Assembly: GCA_018822845.1 (NCBI GenBank)
Contig: JAHJJD010000022.1
Span: forward strand, 41,132 to 105,131
DNA: 64,000 bases
Direction: 5' to 3'
DNA from: Gammaproteobacteria bacterium
Lineage (GTDB): Bacteria; Pseudomonadota; Gammaproteobacteria; Thiotrichales; Thiotrichaceae
Part shown: positions 34,546-42,819 of the stretch, in pieces
Position numbering within the stretch: the first letter of the stretch is position 1
Layout of the letters: each line of letters begins with the position of its first letter
Notes under the pieces: generated by a model
Seen by the model: the letters and a program-made list of their open reading frames with translations, nothing else
Database searches by the model: none
What the model was told of the DNA's origin: nothing
Position numbers and translations under genes: made by a program

Positions 34546-37500
34546 TTACCCTGATAATTGCTGTGTAATTTTCTGTACGGTTACCTTCTCTGCAAAATAC
34601 GAAAGATGGTCGCACTGCACATTTTCCACTGTTACCGCATCCTGCCACTCAGGATTGAACTGCTTCATGCTGCTTTGCCCAACCGCTATATCATTCGCCT
34701 CTTTGAACAGTTTCTCGGTCAGCAAGTCATACGCCGCAAGCTTGAGCCGTTTGCCAAGATAGCCAAGCAATTTTGAAAGTCGCTCGGTGTATTGGTCAGA
34801 TGGGATCATCAAGCCACTGGTATCACCCGCGATAACAGCATAACGGGTATTTTGCGGGGCGGGGGAGTTGAGCAAATCCTGAATGAGGTCAGAGTCCGGT
34901 GCCATCTGGTCAAGATTATTATCAACTGCATCCAGCAGTTTCATTAGCCCGGCGACTGCCATACCGCCAACATATGCAGTTGTTAGCCCGTTGAGAATGA
35001 TGGCCAGATTGCCATAAGCCCATGTTTTGAGAATGGCATAGCCTTGCTCCTTGACTGTGGCAAGCGGTGAGCCGCCATTCGGGGTGCCGACCATGACCAG
35101 TTGGTTGACGACAGCATCCCCACCTTCGCGTTCAATAAACCAGCGGGATACCAAGCCACCAATCGAGTGCGCAAGGATATCAACATGTTTGCCGCTTTCT
35201 GCGCTAATACCGGCAGCCGTCAGTTGCTGTTGCAGGGATAGGGCAATATCCTGAATACGGGTGTTCAGGTTTTCGTAGTCGAAAGTCAGGATCAGGTCGT
35301 ACTGGGCAGATAGTGGTAGCTGATCTTCGCCCGTCACCATGTTGACGCAGCCAGCGATGGTGTTGGTATGTCCGATAATGCCATGAATGATTAGCAGGAT
35401 ACGTTTCGCACTGGCCACCTGCTCGGCAATAGTGGCAGTATCAGCAATGTAGTCGCTGACTTCCAGCGGATTGGTTTCGGAGAAAACCGGGATACGCAGA
35501 AAATGGATTTCCTCGTCAATCCGCAACAGGTCGCGGTAAACCAGTTTGCGGAAATAGATTTTCAGGGCGCTGCCAATGCTTCTGGTGCTGTCAGTTGGTA
35601 ATGCGGCGGCAGATTCCGGCAGCTCTTCGATATGGATGTGGGTTCTGCCGTCGTCTCCGGCTGTGGCACGCCCTAAGGGCAGGAAAAAGCCATTTTCGCT
35701 ATCGAAAGCATAGGGAATGATTTGTTCACCCGATGCCAGTGTCTGGTTAATCGAAAGTGTCAGCGGGTTGGCAGGCGTAACGCTGTCGGTTTCATCAGTG
35801 AGGTAAACTTCCAGTGTATCCAGCCCCAGATCGGGGCCGCGTCCACCGCTAAGCATGAAGGTGCTGGCGTCAGCACCCAGTACCGCTGGTTCAGGCGCTT
35901 TGCTGTCGGTGAGACCGCGCGTATTGACCTGATGGGAGGTGGTCAGGCGCACCAGGCCACGGAATGCAGGATGCGGTTCAATACGGACATCATTTTCATC
36001 ATTCTGCACCAGCACTTCTGCTTGATGTTCTGGGACAGCGGTGGATTCCAGCGGGCGGATAACGCTGATATTAACGACCTTGCTGGTCCAGTCCGGGGAG
36101 CTGACTTTTTCTTCATCTTCTACCGCCAGTGAGCGGGTGTGGGCTTCCTGGATGAAGCGTTCCAGACTGTTGCGGAGCAGGGTGCGGGTGCTTTTGCTCT
36201 CCTCAAGTTGCAAGGCTTGCTGGTTCAGCAGGCTGGAGTCGAATTCTTCCTCACAGAGCATCAATTTGAGGGAATCCTGAATGCGGGTGACGCCTTGTGC
36301 CAGCAGTTCATCCCGGATCTTGAGCGGGATGGCCTTGCCCTCAAAAGCCTTGACCACGGGCTGGGCTTTGATCTGGCCTTCCTGTTCAACACCTTCATGA
36401 CCCAGCCAGCCACCACTTGCCAGGACATTGGAAATTTCGCCAGTGCTGCCATCAAAATACAGCAGAGCGTAATACAGGCGTGGTTGGCCAGGTTTCAGAC
36501 GCAATTCCAGATTGAAGCGGGGTTTCTCCCATTTGCTGCCATCAAACGTGTAGCTCAGGGTGACATCCTGATTGAGGTATTCTTCCCCCTTGTAAGTAAT
36601 AACAATTTCAACCGGGTCGTTCAGTCTGGTTTCCAGGTTGCTCAAATCCAGCTTTTGTTGCCAGCGTGCCATCACGGCGGCTTGCTCCAGTGCCTCAACA
36701 ATGTTTTGGGTTTTCTTGAACAGGGGGCGGCTGTCGCGTGGTTTGGTTACGTAGCATGAGCCGTTGGACAGGTGTATTTCGTAACGTGGCTCCTGCTCTG
36801 TCGCCAGCAGAAATGTGCCGGGGGCATTGGCTGAGGCATCCTGCTCAAGCAAAGTACGGGCAGCCTGTACGTCTGCATCGTCGCCGACCAGACGCACTGG
36901 CATTTTGGGAAAGTGCTGGCGGCTAATGGTGGCGGTGTATTCTTTTCCGTTTAGTTTGCCCGCATCATTAATCTCCAGGGTACTCTTGAAACTGTCGGCT
37001 TGCTGGATACGGGCGGTGGTCAGGTTGTTTGTCTGCTGTGTTGGGTCTGCGTCATTGCCGAACAATGCCACCTCGTCGCCAATATTCAGGCCGTGCATGA
37101 CACCTGCATTCAGTTTCCACTGCCCATTTTCCTTGAATACCAGCATACGAACCGGCAGCAGCTCACCGCCCAGCGCGGCCTGATTGATGTCCGCGCCAGC
37201 GACAGCCTCGATTTGTGGGCTTTGGGTGGATGCCTGACTTTGTACGCGCTGGTAGATGCGGTTGCGTAACTCCTGATAACTGACGGGGTATTGAAGCGAT
37301 GACAGTGTTTCACACATGGCGTAGGTAAACAGGCCATGTCGCTGGAATGCCGGGCCTTGTGCCTTTTCGACGGAAAGCTGGAAATCCTGGCAGCCGGATA
37401 GCAGGATGTGTTTGCCGGAATCGGGGATCAGTTGTTTTAGCTGGGTCTTATCCAGCGTTCTGTTGGCTGCTTGTTGGCCGAATACGAAGCTTTCCAGTGG

Positions 37501-38016
37501 ATATGTTGTCATGTCGACCGGGGCGAGGCGTACTTCTTCAGGTGCTTCACCGATAAAGCGGGTGCCATGCCCGCCGTGACAACAATCAAGGAAAATGGCG
37601 ATGTTGTCACACTTGGCTGCGAGCTTGGCTATCAGGTAACGGAGTTCCTTGTCCAGCAAATCGGGAACGCCGGGGGTGCGGCTATCGTGGCATACCATCG
37701 ATTCATTCAGATGGTCTGGTTCGATGTCCCAGAAGATTTCCGGTGCGGCAGTTTGTGCGCCGTGACCGGAGAAATAAAAAACAGCGGTGTCATATTTCTT
37801 CCAGTCACGGTCGATCAGGTGATGTTGGAAACTGTCGATGATGTTCTGGTGGGTTGCCGCAGCGTTAGTGAGAATTTTGAGGTTACTTTCGTTGACATTA
37901 AAGCGTTTCTGAAGGGTTTGTGAAAATAAATACACGTCAGATTCACAACCCTGCAAAGGACGGATCATCTGGTTTTGATAACGATTGACACCAACTAACA
38001 AACCGTAAACAGCCAT
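34546..38016 (-). CDS. caspase-like (C14) protease fused to an alpha/beta hydrolase
   Basis: A 1156-residue fusion. Residues 1-240 are a metacaspase/orthocaspase-type peptidase: H85 in YFSGHGAQ and C146 in LDCCHGG. The middle (about 260-840) is of unknown beta-rich type. About 845-1100 is an alpha/beta hydrolase: LLIIHGIIGHT (oxyanion region) and the nucleophile elbow ILAHSIGGLVSRW with S951, then MVGTPNGGSPLA, like cytoplasmic lipases/esterases of the DUF7379 type. No signal peptide. A caspase joined to a candidate lipase could couple proteolytic switching to membrane-lipid attack; that is inference. Start chosen behind GAAGGG. Lies between a GH19 gene (42 nt) and the FGE-fold gene. Confidence 0.85.
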   Translation of the reverse strand: MAVYGLLVGVNRYQNQMIRPLQGCESDVYLFSQTLQKRFNVNESNLKILTNAAATHQNIIDSFQHHLIDRDWKKYDTAVFYFSGHGAQTAAPEIFWDIEPDHLNESMVCHDSRTPGVPDLLDKELRYLIAKLAAKCDNIAIFLDCCHGGHGTRFIGEAPEEVRLAPVDMTTYPLESFVFGQQAANRTLDKTQLKQLIPDSGKHILLSGCQDFQLSVEKAQGPAFQRHGLFTYAMCETLSSLQYPVSYQELRNRIYQRVQSQASTQSPQIEAVAGADINQAALGGELLPVRMLVFKENGQWKLNAGVMHGLNIGDEVALFGNDADPTQQTNNLTTARIQQADSFKSTLEINDAGKLNGKEYTATISRQHFPKMPVRLVGDDADVQAARTLLEQDASANAPGTFLLATEQEPRYEIHLSNGSCYVTKPRDSRPLFKKTQNIVEALEQAAVMARWQQKLDLSNLETRLNDPVEIVITYKGEEYLNQDVTLSYTFDGSKWEKPRFNLELRLKPGQPRLYYALLYFDGSTGEISNVLASGGWLGHEGVEQEGQIKAQPVVKAFEGKAIPLKIRDELLAQGVTRIQDSLKLMLCEEEFDSSLLNQQALQLEESKSTRTLLRNSLERFIQEAHTRSLAVEDEEKVSSPDWTSKVVNISVIRPLESTAVPEHQAEVLVQNDENDVRIEPHPAFRGLVRLTTSHQVNTRGLTDSKAPEPAVLGADASTFMLSGGRGPDLGLDTLEVYLTDETDSVTPANPLTLSINQTLASGEQIIPYAFDSENGFFLPLGRATAGDDGRTHIHIEELPESAAALPTDSTRSIGSALKIYFRKLVYRDLLRIDEEIHFLRIPVFSETNPLEVSDYIADTATIAEQVASAKRILLIIHGIIGHTNTIAGCVNMVTGEDQLPLSAQYDLILTFDYENLNTRIQDIALSLQQQLTAAGISAESGKHVDILAHSIGGLVSRWFIEREGGDAVVNQLVMVGTPNGGSPLATVKEQGYAILKTWAYGNLAIILNGLTTAYVGGMAVAGLMKLLDAVDNNLDQMAPDSDLIQDLLNSPAPQNTRYAVIAGDTSGLMIPSDQYTERLSKLLGYLGKRLKLAAYDLLTEKLFKEANDIAVGQSSMKQFNPEWQDAVTVENVQCDHLSYFAEKVTVQKITQQLSG

Positions 38017-38058
38017 TTTTTAGCCCTTCTTTCGTAGAACAAAACTGCCGAACATTAG

Positions 38059-38694
38059 TCAGAGAACATGTGTCCCCTGAAATTCACGGAATATTTCCCT
38101 GATTTCACTGTCGGATGGCTCTTCCATGACTTGTTGTTCAAGTGCCCTTGGATCCTGGTTGGCATTCTGGGCTTTATACAGTGCGACATAAAACGCCCGA
38201 GCGTAATGTGCGATGTTGTCGGCACGATCCAGGCCATTGATAATTTTGCGGGCATTACGCCAATCACTCTCCTCGCCAGCAAAATATTTTGGTAAGCCTA
38301 CGCCAGTAAATAGTCCATTGATCATGCCTTCAAACATGACCTTGGTTGCAATACCCCATTCCAGTGCTTTGTCGGGATTGTTTACGAGGTCGATACCTAA
38401 TAAATCCCCCATTTTTTGATAGTTATTTTTCCAGGTTAGCTGTACGAAACCGCGTCCGTAGTGGGTTGTTCCGTATTCTTTGCCTTGACCTTGGCCAAAC
38501 TCGCGAATGGGTTCCATGCTATAAGCAGTCTCATGAAAAGTGGTGGCCAGCATGTAAGCTAACCAGCGCAGGTCGGTTAACCCCCTACGTAACCATTCAT
38601 CCAGAATATGATCCATCCCCTTGACTTGACCCGCTGTCAGTTTGTCCGGGAAGGGATAGTTACGCACGATATTGAAAAAAATGCCCTTGTCCAT
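38059..38694 (-). CDS. stand-alone GH19-type muramidase/chitinase-like protein
   Basis: A 211-residue protein that is nearly all one GH19/lysozyme-like domain. Catalytic glutamates are predicted in ATTFHETAYSM and PIREFGQG; YGRGFVQLTWKNNY, the substrate-cleft segment, follows. It closely resembles both GH19 domains of the membrane protein encoded about 6 kb away, especially the second (shared DEW.RR.LTD.RWLAY.LAT..HET). I start at the ATG behind AGGAG; a longer frame adds 17 unrelated residues that overlap the lipoprotein gene. No signal peptide is visible, so export or release would need a partner, or it stays cytoplasmic until lysis. The domain is also common in phage endolysins. Confidence 0.82.
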   Translation of the reverse strand: MDKGIFFNIVRNYPFPDKLTAGQVKGMDHILDEWLRRGLTDLRWLAYMLATTFHETAYSMEPIREFGQGQGKEYGTTHYGRGFVQLTWKNNYQKMGDLLGIDLVNNPDKALEWGIATKVMFEGMINGLFTGVGLPKYFAGEESDWRNARKIINGLDRADNIAHYARAFYVALYKAQNANQDPRALEQQVMEEPSDSEIREIFREFQGTHVL

Positions 38695-38713
38695 AACTTG
38701 TTTCTCCTGTGGA

Positions 38714-39736
38714 TTACATAACGTTGAATTGTATGGCTGCATCAACCCTTAAGTTTTCATACTTGTCTTTGGTTAAAAAGTCCTCGACACTGATACGTTT
38801 AGGCCGCAACCATTTCTCCAAAGTTAAGCGGTTCTCAGGTTTCTGCACCCATTTGGAGAAGTCTTCCTGAGTTGAAGAATATGAACCAGTTGTCGTCGGA
38901 GGGATGTAATCGGGGGGCGTACCAGGAGGACTCACCACAGCTGTATCTACTATTGGTGGCGTGGTATTTTGAGGTGCTGGTTCTGATACAGCAGGAATAT
39001 CAGGATTTGTAAATGGGTCTTGAGATTCAATTACCGCCCCTGTATCTGTTTGTGGAGCATAGCGCCCGAGACCAGATGCTCTGATGGATCGATCTGAGGT
39101 TGCTTCAACAGTATTTTGCTCATCACTAGCACGGGCATTAAGAGATGCTATAGCACTAGGAATGCTTCCTGCTACCTTATAATCATTCAAGTCGGCAAGG
39201 GCATCATATAGGTCGTATTGATCTGCACCTAAATCAGTTCTTTCCCGAATTCTGTTTCGAACTTCTGCTCTGGATGTGCGCATTTCTGCAATTAATGCAG
39301 ACATGACGCCTTTGGATATAACATTGGATTCATAGATGGCTTTGCCACCTGATAGCACGGTCGATAACCCTGAAAGCATGTTACGTGTCGGAATGTGATC
39401 GGTAGCTGGACCTGCACTTGTTAATAGATTGGTTGTCCAATCAGTGTAAACAGTACCACGCAGGTTTTGGACATAGATGGATTTTTCAAACTGCTCATAC
39501 GCTAGATCAGTCATGATCATTCGGCGGCGTAGTAGGTTATTGCGAACACTGGAACGTTGCGAGTGGTCAGCATCCTCGTATTGGGTAACCCAATTGTCCA
39601 AGTCTTCATCCAGTGCTTTCAGACTTGTAGCTGATTGCAAGGATGAATCGGCAGGATATCCTTCAAATGTCGAACACCCGGTGAAAGAGAGTGCGATTGT
39701 AACCAACAGGATAGAGTACTTCTTGCCCGACATCAT
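38714..39736 (-). CDS. predicted lipoprotein of the caspase operon
   Basis: A 340-residue protein with a signal peptide and lipobox-like end (ALSFTGC, residue 21; Phe at -3 is unusual), so it is probably a lipoprotein. Middle part is helical and charged; residues about 230-300 are a low-complexity linker rich in Pro, Thr and Ser (PPIVDTAVVSPPGTPP). The end (KWVQKPENRLTLEKWLRP) is a short helical module. No known family recognised. It is the first gene of the minus-strand operon lipoprotein-GH19-caspase hydrolase, with 19 nt to the GH19 gene. It may act as envelope sensor or anchor. The second ATG (39733) is an equally good start. Confidence 0.7.
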   Translation of the reverse strand: MMSGKKYSILLVTIALSFTGCSTFEGYPADSSLQSATSLKALDEDLDNWVTQYEDADHSQRSSVRNNLLRRRMIMTDLAYEQFEKSIYVQNLRGTVYTDWTTNLLTSAGPATDHIPTRNMLSGLSTVLSGGKAIYESNVISKGVMSALIAEMRTSRAEVRNRIRERTDLGADQYDLYDALADLNDYKVAGSIPSAIASLNARASDEQNTVEATSDRSIRASGLGRYAPQTDTGAVIESQDPFTNPDIPAVSEPAPQNTTPPIVDTAVVSPPGTPPDYIPPTTTGSYSSTQEDFSKWVQKPENRLTLEKWLRPKRISVEDFLTKDKYENLRVDAAIQFNVM

Positions 39737-39842
39737 AAGCCCCTTAACTATAAAGTAATCACATGAATACTTTATAGTTTGAATTTTGGGCGAATGCTGA
39801 CTTTTTTGTAATTCTAGTTATACGTATTTTGATGTTAGTCAT

Positions 39843-39868
39843 AAAAAAACCGCCTTTCGGCGGTTTTT
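39843..39868 (-). terminator. rho-independent terminator
   Basis: AACCGCC-TTTC-GGCGGTT with A-tract on one side and T-tract on the other, so it can work on both strands. On the minus strand it ends the yidB-like transcript and separates it from the caspase-operon lipoprotein gene. Confidence 0.9.
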
Positions 39869-39898
39869 GTTTGCTTTGGCTTTTGCGGTACGGCTATT

Positions 39899-40366
39899 TC
39901 AGCGACCGAACAGCTTGCTTGCCAAGCCGATAGCACCAGAAACGCCACCGACTGAATCCAGCAGGCTACCCATATCCAGGGAGCCATTTGGAGATGCCTT
40001 GTCGACAACTTCGGGAACAGCCGCTTGCAGGCCGCTCAGCGCTTGATCGGGGCTAATACCCAGTTGCTGGGCGAAAGCAGCGATCTTGTCCTGACCGAAC
40101 ATTTGGGTCAGTTGGCCGCCAGATGGTTGCACATTAGCGCCGTTACCCAGCCAGGAAGAAGCCAGTGAAGCCAGATCACCGCCACCGCCTTGCATACCGG
40201 AAATCATTGAGGCCAGACCACCCAGACCGCCAGCTTGAGCCTGGCCTTGACCGCCACCCATCAAGCCCATCAGGGCAGAAGCGATTTCAGTCATTTCCAG
40301 TTGCCCGTCATGATCTTTGTCCAGTTGGCTTTTGAACAACTGGGCAGCAATTTGCATCATATCCAT
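39899..40366 (-). CDS. YidB-like (DUF937) protein with EF-hand-like start
   Basis: A 155-residue protein. Residues 15-27 (DKDHDGQLEMTEI) match an EF-hand calcium loop. A Gly/Gln-rich low-complexity linker follows (about 33-75). The C-terminal half (TQMFGQDKIAAFAQQLGISPDQALSGLQAAVPEVVD) is the DUF937/YidB domain, of unknown molecular role. No signal peptide. It lies 18 nt after the Kbp-like LysM gene on the same strand, the two probably forming an operon. Fusion of an EF-hand loop to DUF937 suggests Ca2+-dependent behaviour, which is not proven. Confidence 0.8.
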   Translation of the reverse strand: MDMMQIAAQLFKSQLDKDHDGQLEMTEIASALMGLMGGGQGQAQAGGLGGLASMISGMQGGGGDLASLASSWLGNGANVQPSGGQLTQMFGQDKIAAFAQQLGISPDQALSGLQAAVPEVVDKASPNGSLDMGSLLDSVGGVSGAIGLASKLFGR

Positions 40367-40384
40367 GAATGACTCTACCTCGTG

Positions 40385-40828
40385 TTAGATGTTTTTCGGA
40401 ATGCGGATTTTCTGACCAGGGAAAATCTTGTCAGCATCCTTGATGACTTCACGGTTGACTTCCACGATTTTGGTGTACTTGGAGCCATTGCCGTAAGCAT
40501 TTTCAGCGATTTCCCACAGGGTATCGCCTTTCTTGATGACGTAGAATTCGTCGTCGCCCCCAATCTGGCTGCCATCAGTAACGGTCATGCCGTCTGCCTT
40601 GACTTCCTGGATGCCCATGGCGTTACCCGCCATCAGTACAGCCTTTTCCAGTGCTTCAGCGGAAGATGCCTGGCCGGTCAGGGTGGCAACGCCATCCTTG
40701 ACTTCGACTTGCAAACCACTGACGCCGGGGTTGTCTTCGTTGATGTGCTGCTCCAGGGCTGCTGGTGCTTCTTCTTCTTTGCCGAAAATTTTCTTGCCGA
40801 TGTCACGGGCAAAATCGAACAGTCCCAT
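40385..40828 (-). CDS. BON-LysM protein, Kbp/YgaU family
   Basis: A 147-residue protein (E. coli Kbp is 149) starting MGLFDFARDIGKKIFG at the ATG behind GGAGAAAACAAG; the longer upstream frame has no family support. A BON domain (about 30-85: GLQVEVKDGVATLTGQ) is followed by a LysM domain (about 95-145: FYVIKKGDTLWEIAENAYG). In E. coli the orthologue is a cytoplasmic potassium-binding protein linked to osmotic stress. Operon with the DUF937 gene. Confidence 0.92.
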   Translation of the reverse strand: MGLFDFARDIGKKIFGKEEEAPAALEQHINEDNPGVSGLQVEVKDGVATLTGQASSAEALEKAVLMAGNAMGIQEVKADGMTVTDGSQIGGDDEFYVIKKGDTLWEIAENAYGNGSKYTKIVEVNREVIKDADKIFPGQKIRIPKNI

Positions 40829-40945
40829 CTTGTTTTCTCCTTTAAATGAAGTGGATTGGCCTCCGCCACATAGTATAGCCGTTTTACTGCAAAGAAACAG
40901 TGAACGGATTATTAGGTCGGGAAACAGGCTGAAAGGGTTCAATGC

Positions 40946-41434
40946 CTATATCAGAAAAGTACCAAACTTGACCAGACGCTGCTGCCAGTAAGGCTTACTC
41001 AGGTTGTCGATGGAAACCTTGCTGCCACCGGATGCTGCATGAATGAACTGGCCTCGCCCGGTGTAGATGCCGACATGGTTGACCTTGCTGCCACTGGTGC
41101 GGAAGAAAATCAGGTCGCCCGGCTTCATCTGCTCGAAACGGATGGTGTGGCTGGCCTTGCTTTGCTCGGCAGCGGTGCGGGGAAGGGTAATGCCATTGGC
41201 ATTTCTGTATACGTACTGTGTCAGGCCGCTGCAATCAAAGCCTTCAGCAGGTGTTTCACCACCATACTTGTAACGTACACCCAGAACCTGATGGGCCTGT
41301 GAGAGCAATGCATGCCTCGCTGGCGTATCAGCAGCCCCGGATTGTTGCCAGTAGGGCGATTGAACAGATACACACCCCCCCATCAATATTATTACAGCAG
41401 TTAGCAATGCTGCCATTTGAAATTTGCCCATCAT
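40946..41434 (-). CDS. NlpC/P60 lipoprotein peptidoglycan endopeptidase
   Basis: A 162-residue lipoprotein: signal peptide and lipobox ILMGGC (Cys 21). The NlpC/P60 domain has the catalytic triad cysteine in FDCSGLTQYVY, histidine in VNHVGIY and a third polar residue in FIHAAS. It resembles MepS/Spr-type endopeptidases that cut peptide crosslinks to let the wall grow. Start at MMGKFQ; monocistronic by spacing. Confidence 0.92.
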   Translation of the reverse strand: MMGKFQMAALLTAVIILMGGCVSVQSPYWQQSGAADTPARHALLSQAHQVLGVRYKYGGETPAEGFDCSGLTQYVYRNANGITLPRTAAEQSKASHTIRFEQMKPGDLIFFRTSGSKVNHVGIYTGRGQFIHAASGGSKVSIDNLSKPYWQQRLVKFGTFLI

Positions 41435-41504
41435 GAAGAAACCCCAGTTTTATTGTTATGAATTAGGACAGGGTTCCATTCTATAAGTTCTAAACTGAAC
41501 ACAA

Positions 41505-41541
41505 ACAAAAAACCCGCCCAGAAATGACATCTGGTCGGGTT
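41505..41541 (-). terminator. rho-independent terminator after DsrC-family gene
   Basis: On the minus strand AACCCGACCAGA and TCTGGGCGGGTT form a 12-bp stem with one mismatch around a 7-nt loop, followed by TTTTGTTTG. It lies 23 nt after the DsrC-family stop. Confidence 0.85.
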
Positions 41542-41563
41542 CGACAGGAAATAATGGCAATTC

Positions 41564-41935
41564 CTACCAATTGGTGCCGAAACTTTTATCTGTTTCATTC
41601 CCCAGTTTGGGCAGGTCAGCCAGGTCATGGATGGTGCTCAAGGGGCCTTTGGGGAAAAGCTGGTACAGGTATTTACGCCCACCCATGTAGGCGAATTCTT
41701 CCTGAACCATGTCTGCCAACATGCGGGCATTCTGGCAGTCATCGCAATGTTCATAAAAATCAAGGATGAAATTAATGACGGCCATGTGTTCATCGTTGAG
41801 TTCGATGCCTTGCTCCAAGGCCCGTTTGCTGATGTGGTTGTAAACATTTTCGGTTTTGAGTGTGGGCAACGGCGCACGCATAACCGGTTCTGCGCGTGGG
41901 AACATTTCGTCCAGGGAAACATCGCTAAACATCAT
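41564..41935 (-). CDS. DsrC/TusE-family protein without the C-terminal cysteines
   Basis: A 123-residue protein. GIELNDEHMAVINFILDFYEH and GGRKYLYQLFPKGP match the DsrC/TusE/DsvC family core. In sulfur-carrying members the C-terminal arm ends with one or two conserved cysteines; here the arm (LADLPKLGNETDKSFGTNW) has none, so it cannot carry sulfur the usual way. Two cysteines occur earlier in a CDDC motif absent from E. coli TusE. Cysteine-less paralogues accompany true DsrC in sulfur-metabolising bacteria and are thought to be regulatory. Monocistronic, with its own terminator. Confidence 0.85.
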   Translation of the reverse strand: MMFSDVSLDEMFPRAEPVMRAPLPTLKTENVYNHISKRALEQGIELNDEHMAVINFILDFYEHCDDCQNARMLADMVQEEFAYMGGRKYLYQLFPKGPLSTIHDLADLPKLGNETDKSFGTNW

Positions 41936-42142
41936 GATTTGACCCTCCTGAATGCGTCTTGATGGTGAGTGCGAACCTTTTATATCTCTATTGGTAATAA
42001 TTGCGTGTTAGTGTATCCCAAAAGTAGTATTTCCCACTGCTGAAGTCAAGTAATGCAGTACTTTTCATGTGGGTTTAGCAGAAATTTCCATTGTCCTGCG
42101 CTATGCTGTCCATGCGCAAAAGCGTGGAGTAGTATTGGTTTT

Positions 42143-42745
42143 ATGAGTGATTCCCAACCACGGTTCCGAAGTCTGGAGTTAGCTGCCTGTGGGTGGTCAC
42201 CTGCCGACTGGCAACGGATGTTTTACCCTGAAGATTTGCCTGGAGACTGGCGTGTTTCCTACTACGCCAACGAATTTGCCTGCGTGTTGTTGCCCGCCAC
42301 TGCGTGGGAGAACCCCTCAGTCCAGGCAACTTTCTGGCAGGCGGAAGTTCAACCGGATTTCCGTTTTTATCTGGAAATAACCCCGCAGCTGTTACAGGGT
42401 GAACACTGGCAAAAAGTGCGTGGTGCAGTGGAAAAATATCTGTCGCCACAGGTAGAAGGTGTGCTGCTGACTACCGATACGGCAGAAGCTTTGCCGTCAG
42501 ACTGGCAGACGCACTTTCCCATGCACGTACAGCAGCCAAACGACTGGTTGGCGGTAATGCCGGTCAATGCTGAGGTTCAAACCGCTGTGTTACGTGCCAA
42601 CCAGCCACTGACGCCACAAGCCTTGCGCCAAATTTTCGAGCACTTGCAAATACAGGCAGGGCACCCGGATGTCATCCTGTTTCTGGATGTGCCGTGGGGA
42701 ACAGTTGAGCACTTACGTCTCATGCAACAACTTTACGGTGTCTGA
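42143..42745 (+). CDS. hypothetical protein, about 200 residues
   Basis: A 200-residue soluble protein, family not recognised. Start taken at MSDSQPRFRSLELAACGW; the frame extends 30 codons further upstream but that part looks non-coding. It is tryptophan-rich (GWSPADWQRMFYPEDLPGDWRV) with alternating strands and helices, and ends in ILFLDVPWGTVEHLRLMQQLYGV. The pattern (LYPEDLPEDWR) resembles DUF72-type proteins in their opening segment; that likeness is weak. A gene for an MlaC-type protein follows after 74 nt. Confidence 0.65.
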   Translation: MSDSQPRFRSLELAACGWSPADWQRMFYPEDLPGDWRVSYYANEFACVLLPATAWENPSVQATFWQAEVQPDFRFYLEITPQLLQGEHWQKVRGAVEKYLSPQVEGVLLTTDTAEALPSDWQTHFPMHVQQPNDWLAVMPVNAEVQTAVLRANQPLTPQALRQIFEHLQIQAGHPDVILFLDVPWGTVEHLRLMQQLYGV

Positions 42746-42819
42746 TGTGGTCTTATTGGGGCGTAGCAAAAAATGTTCGTGAATGAACTATTCTTATCGA
42801 AAGAGTGGAGGATTCCGGA

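Noticed and set aside
40829..40942. N-terminal extension of the Kbp-like gene
   Set aside because: MGLFDFA is the family start and has its own ribosome site; the upstream part is not conserved in pattern.
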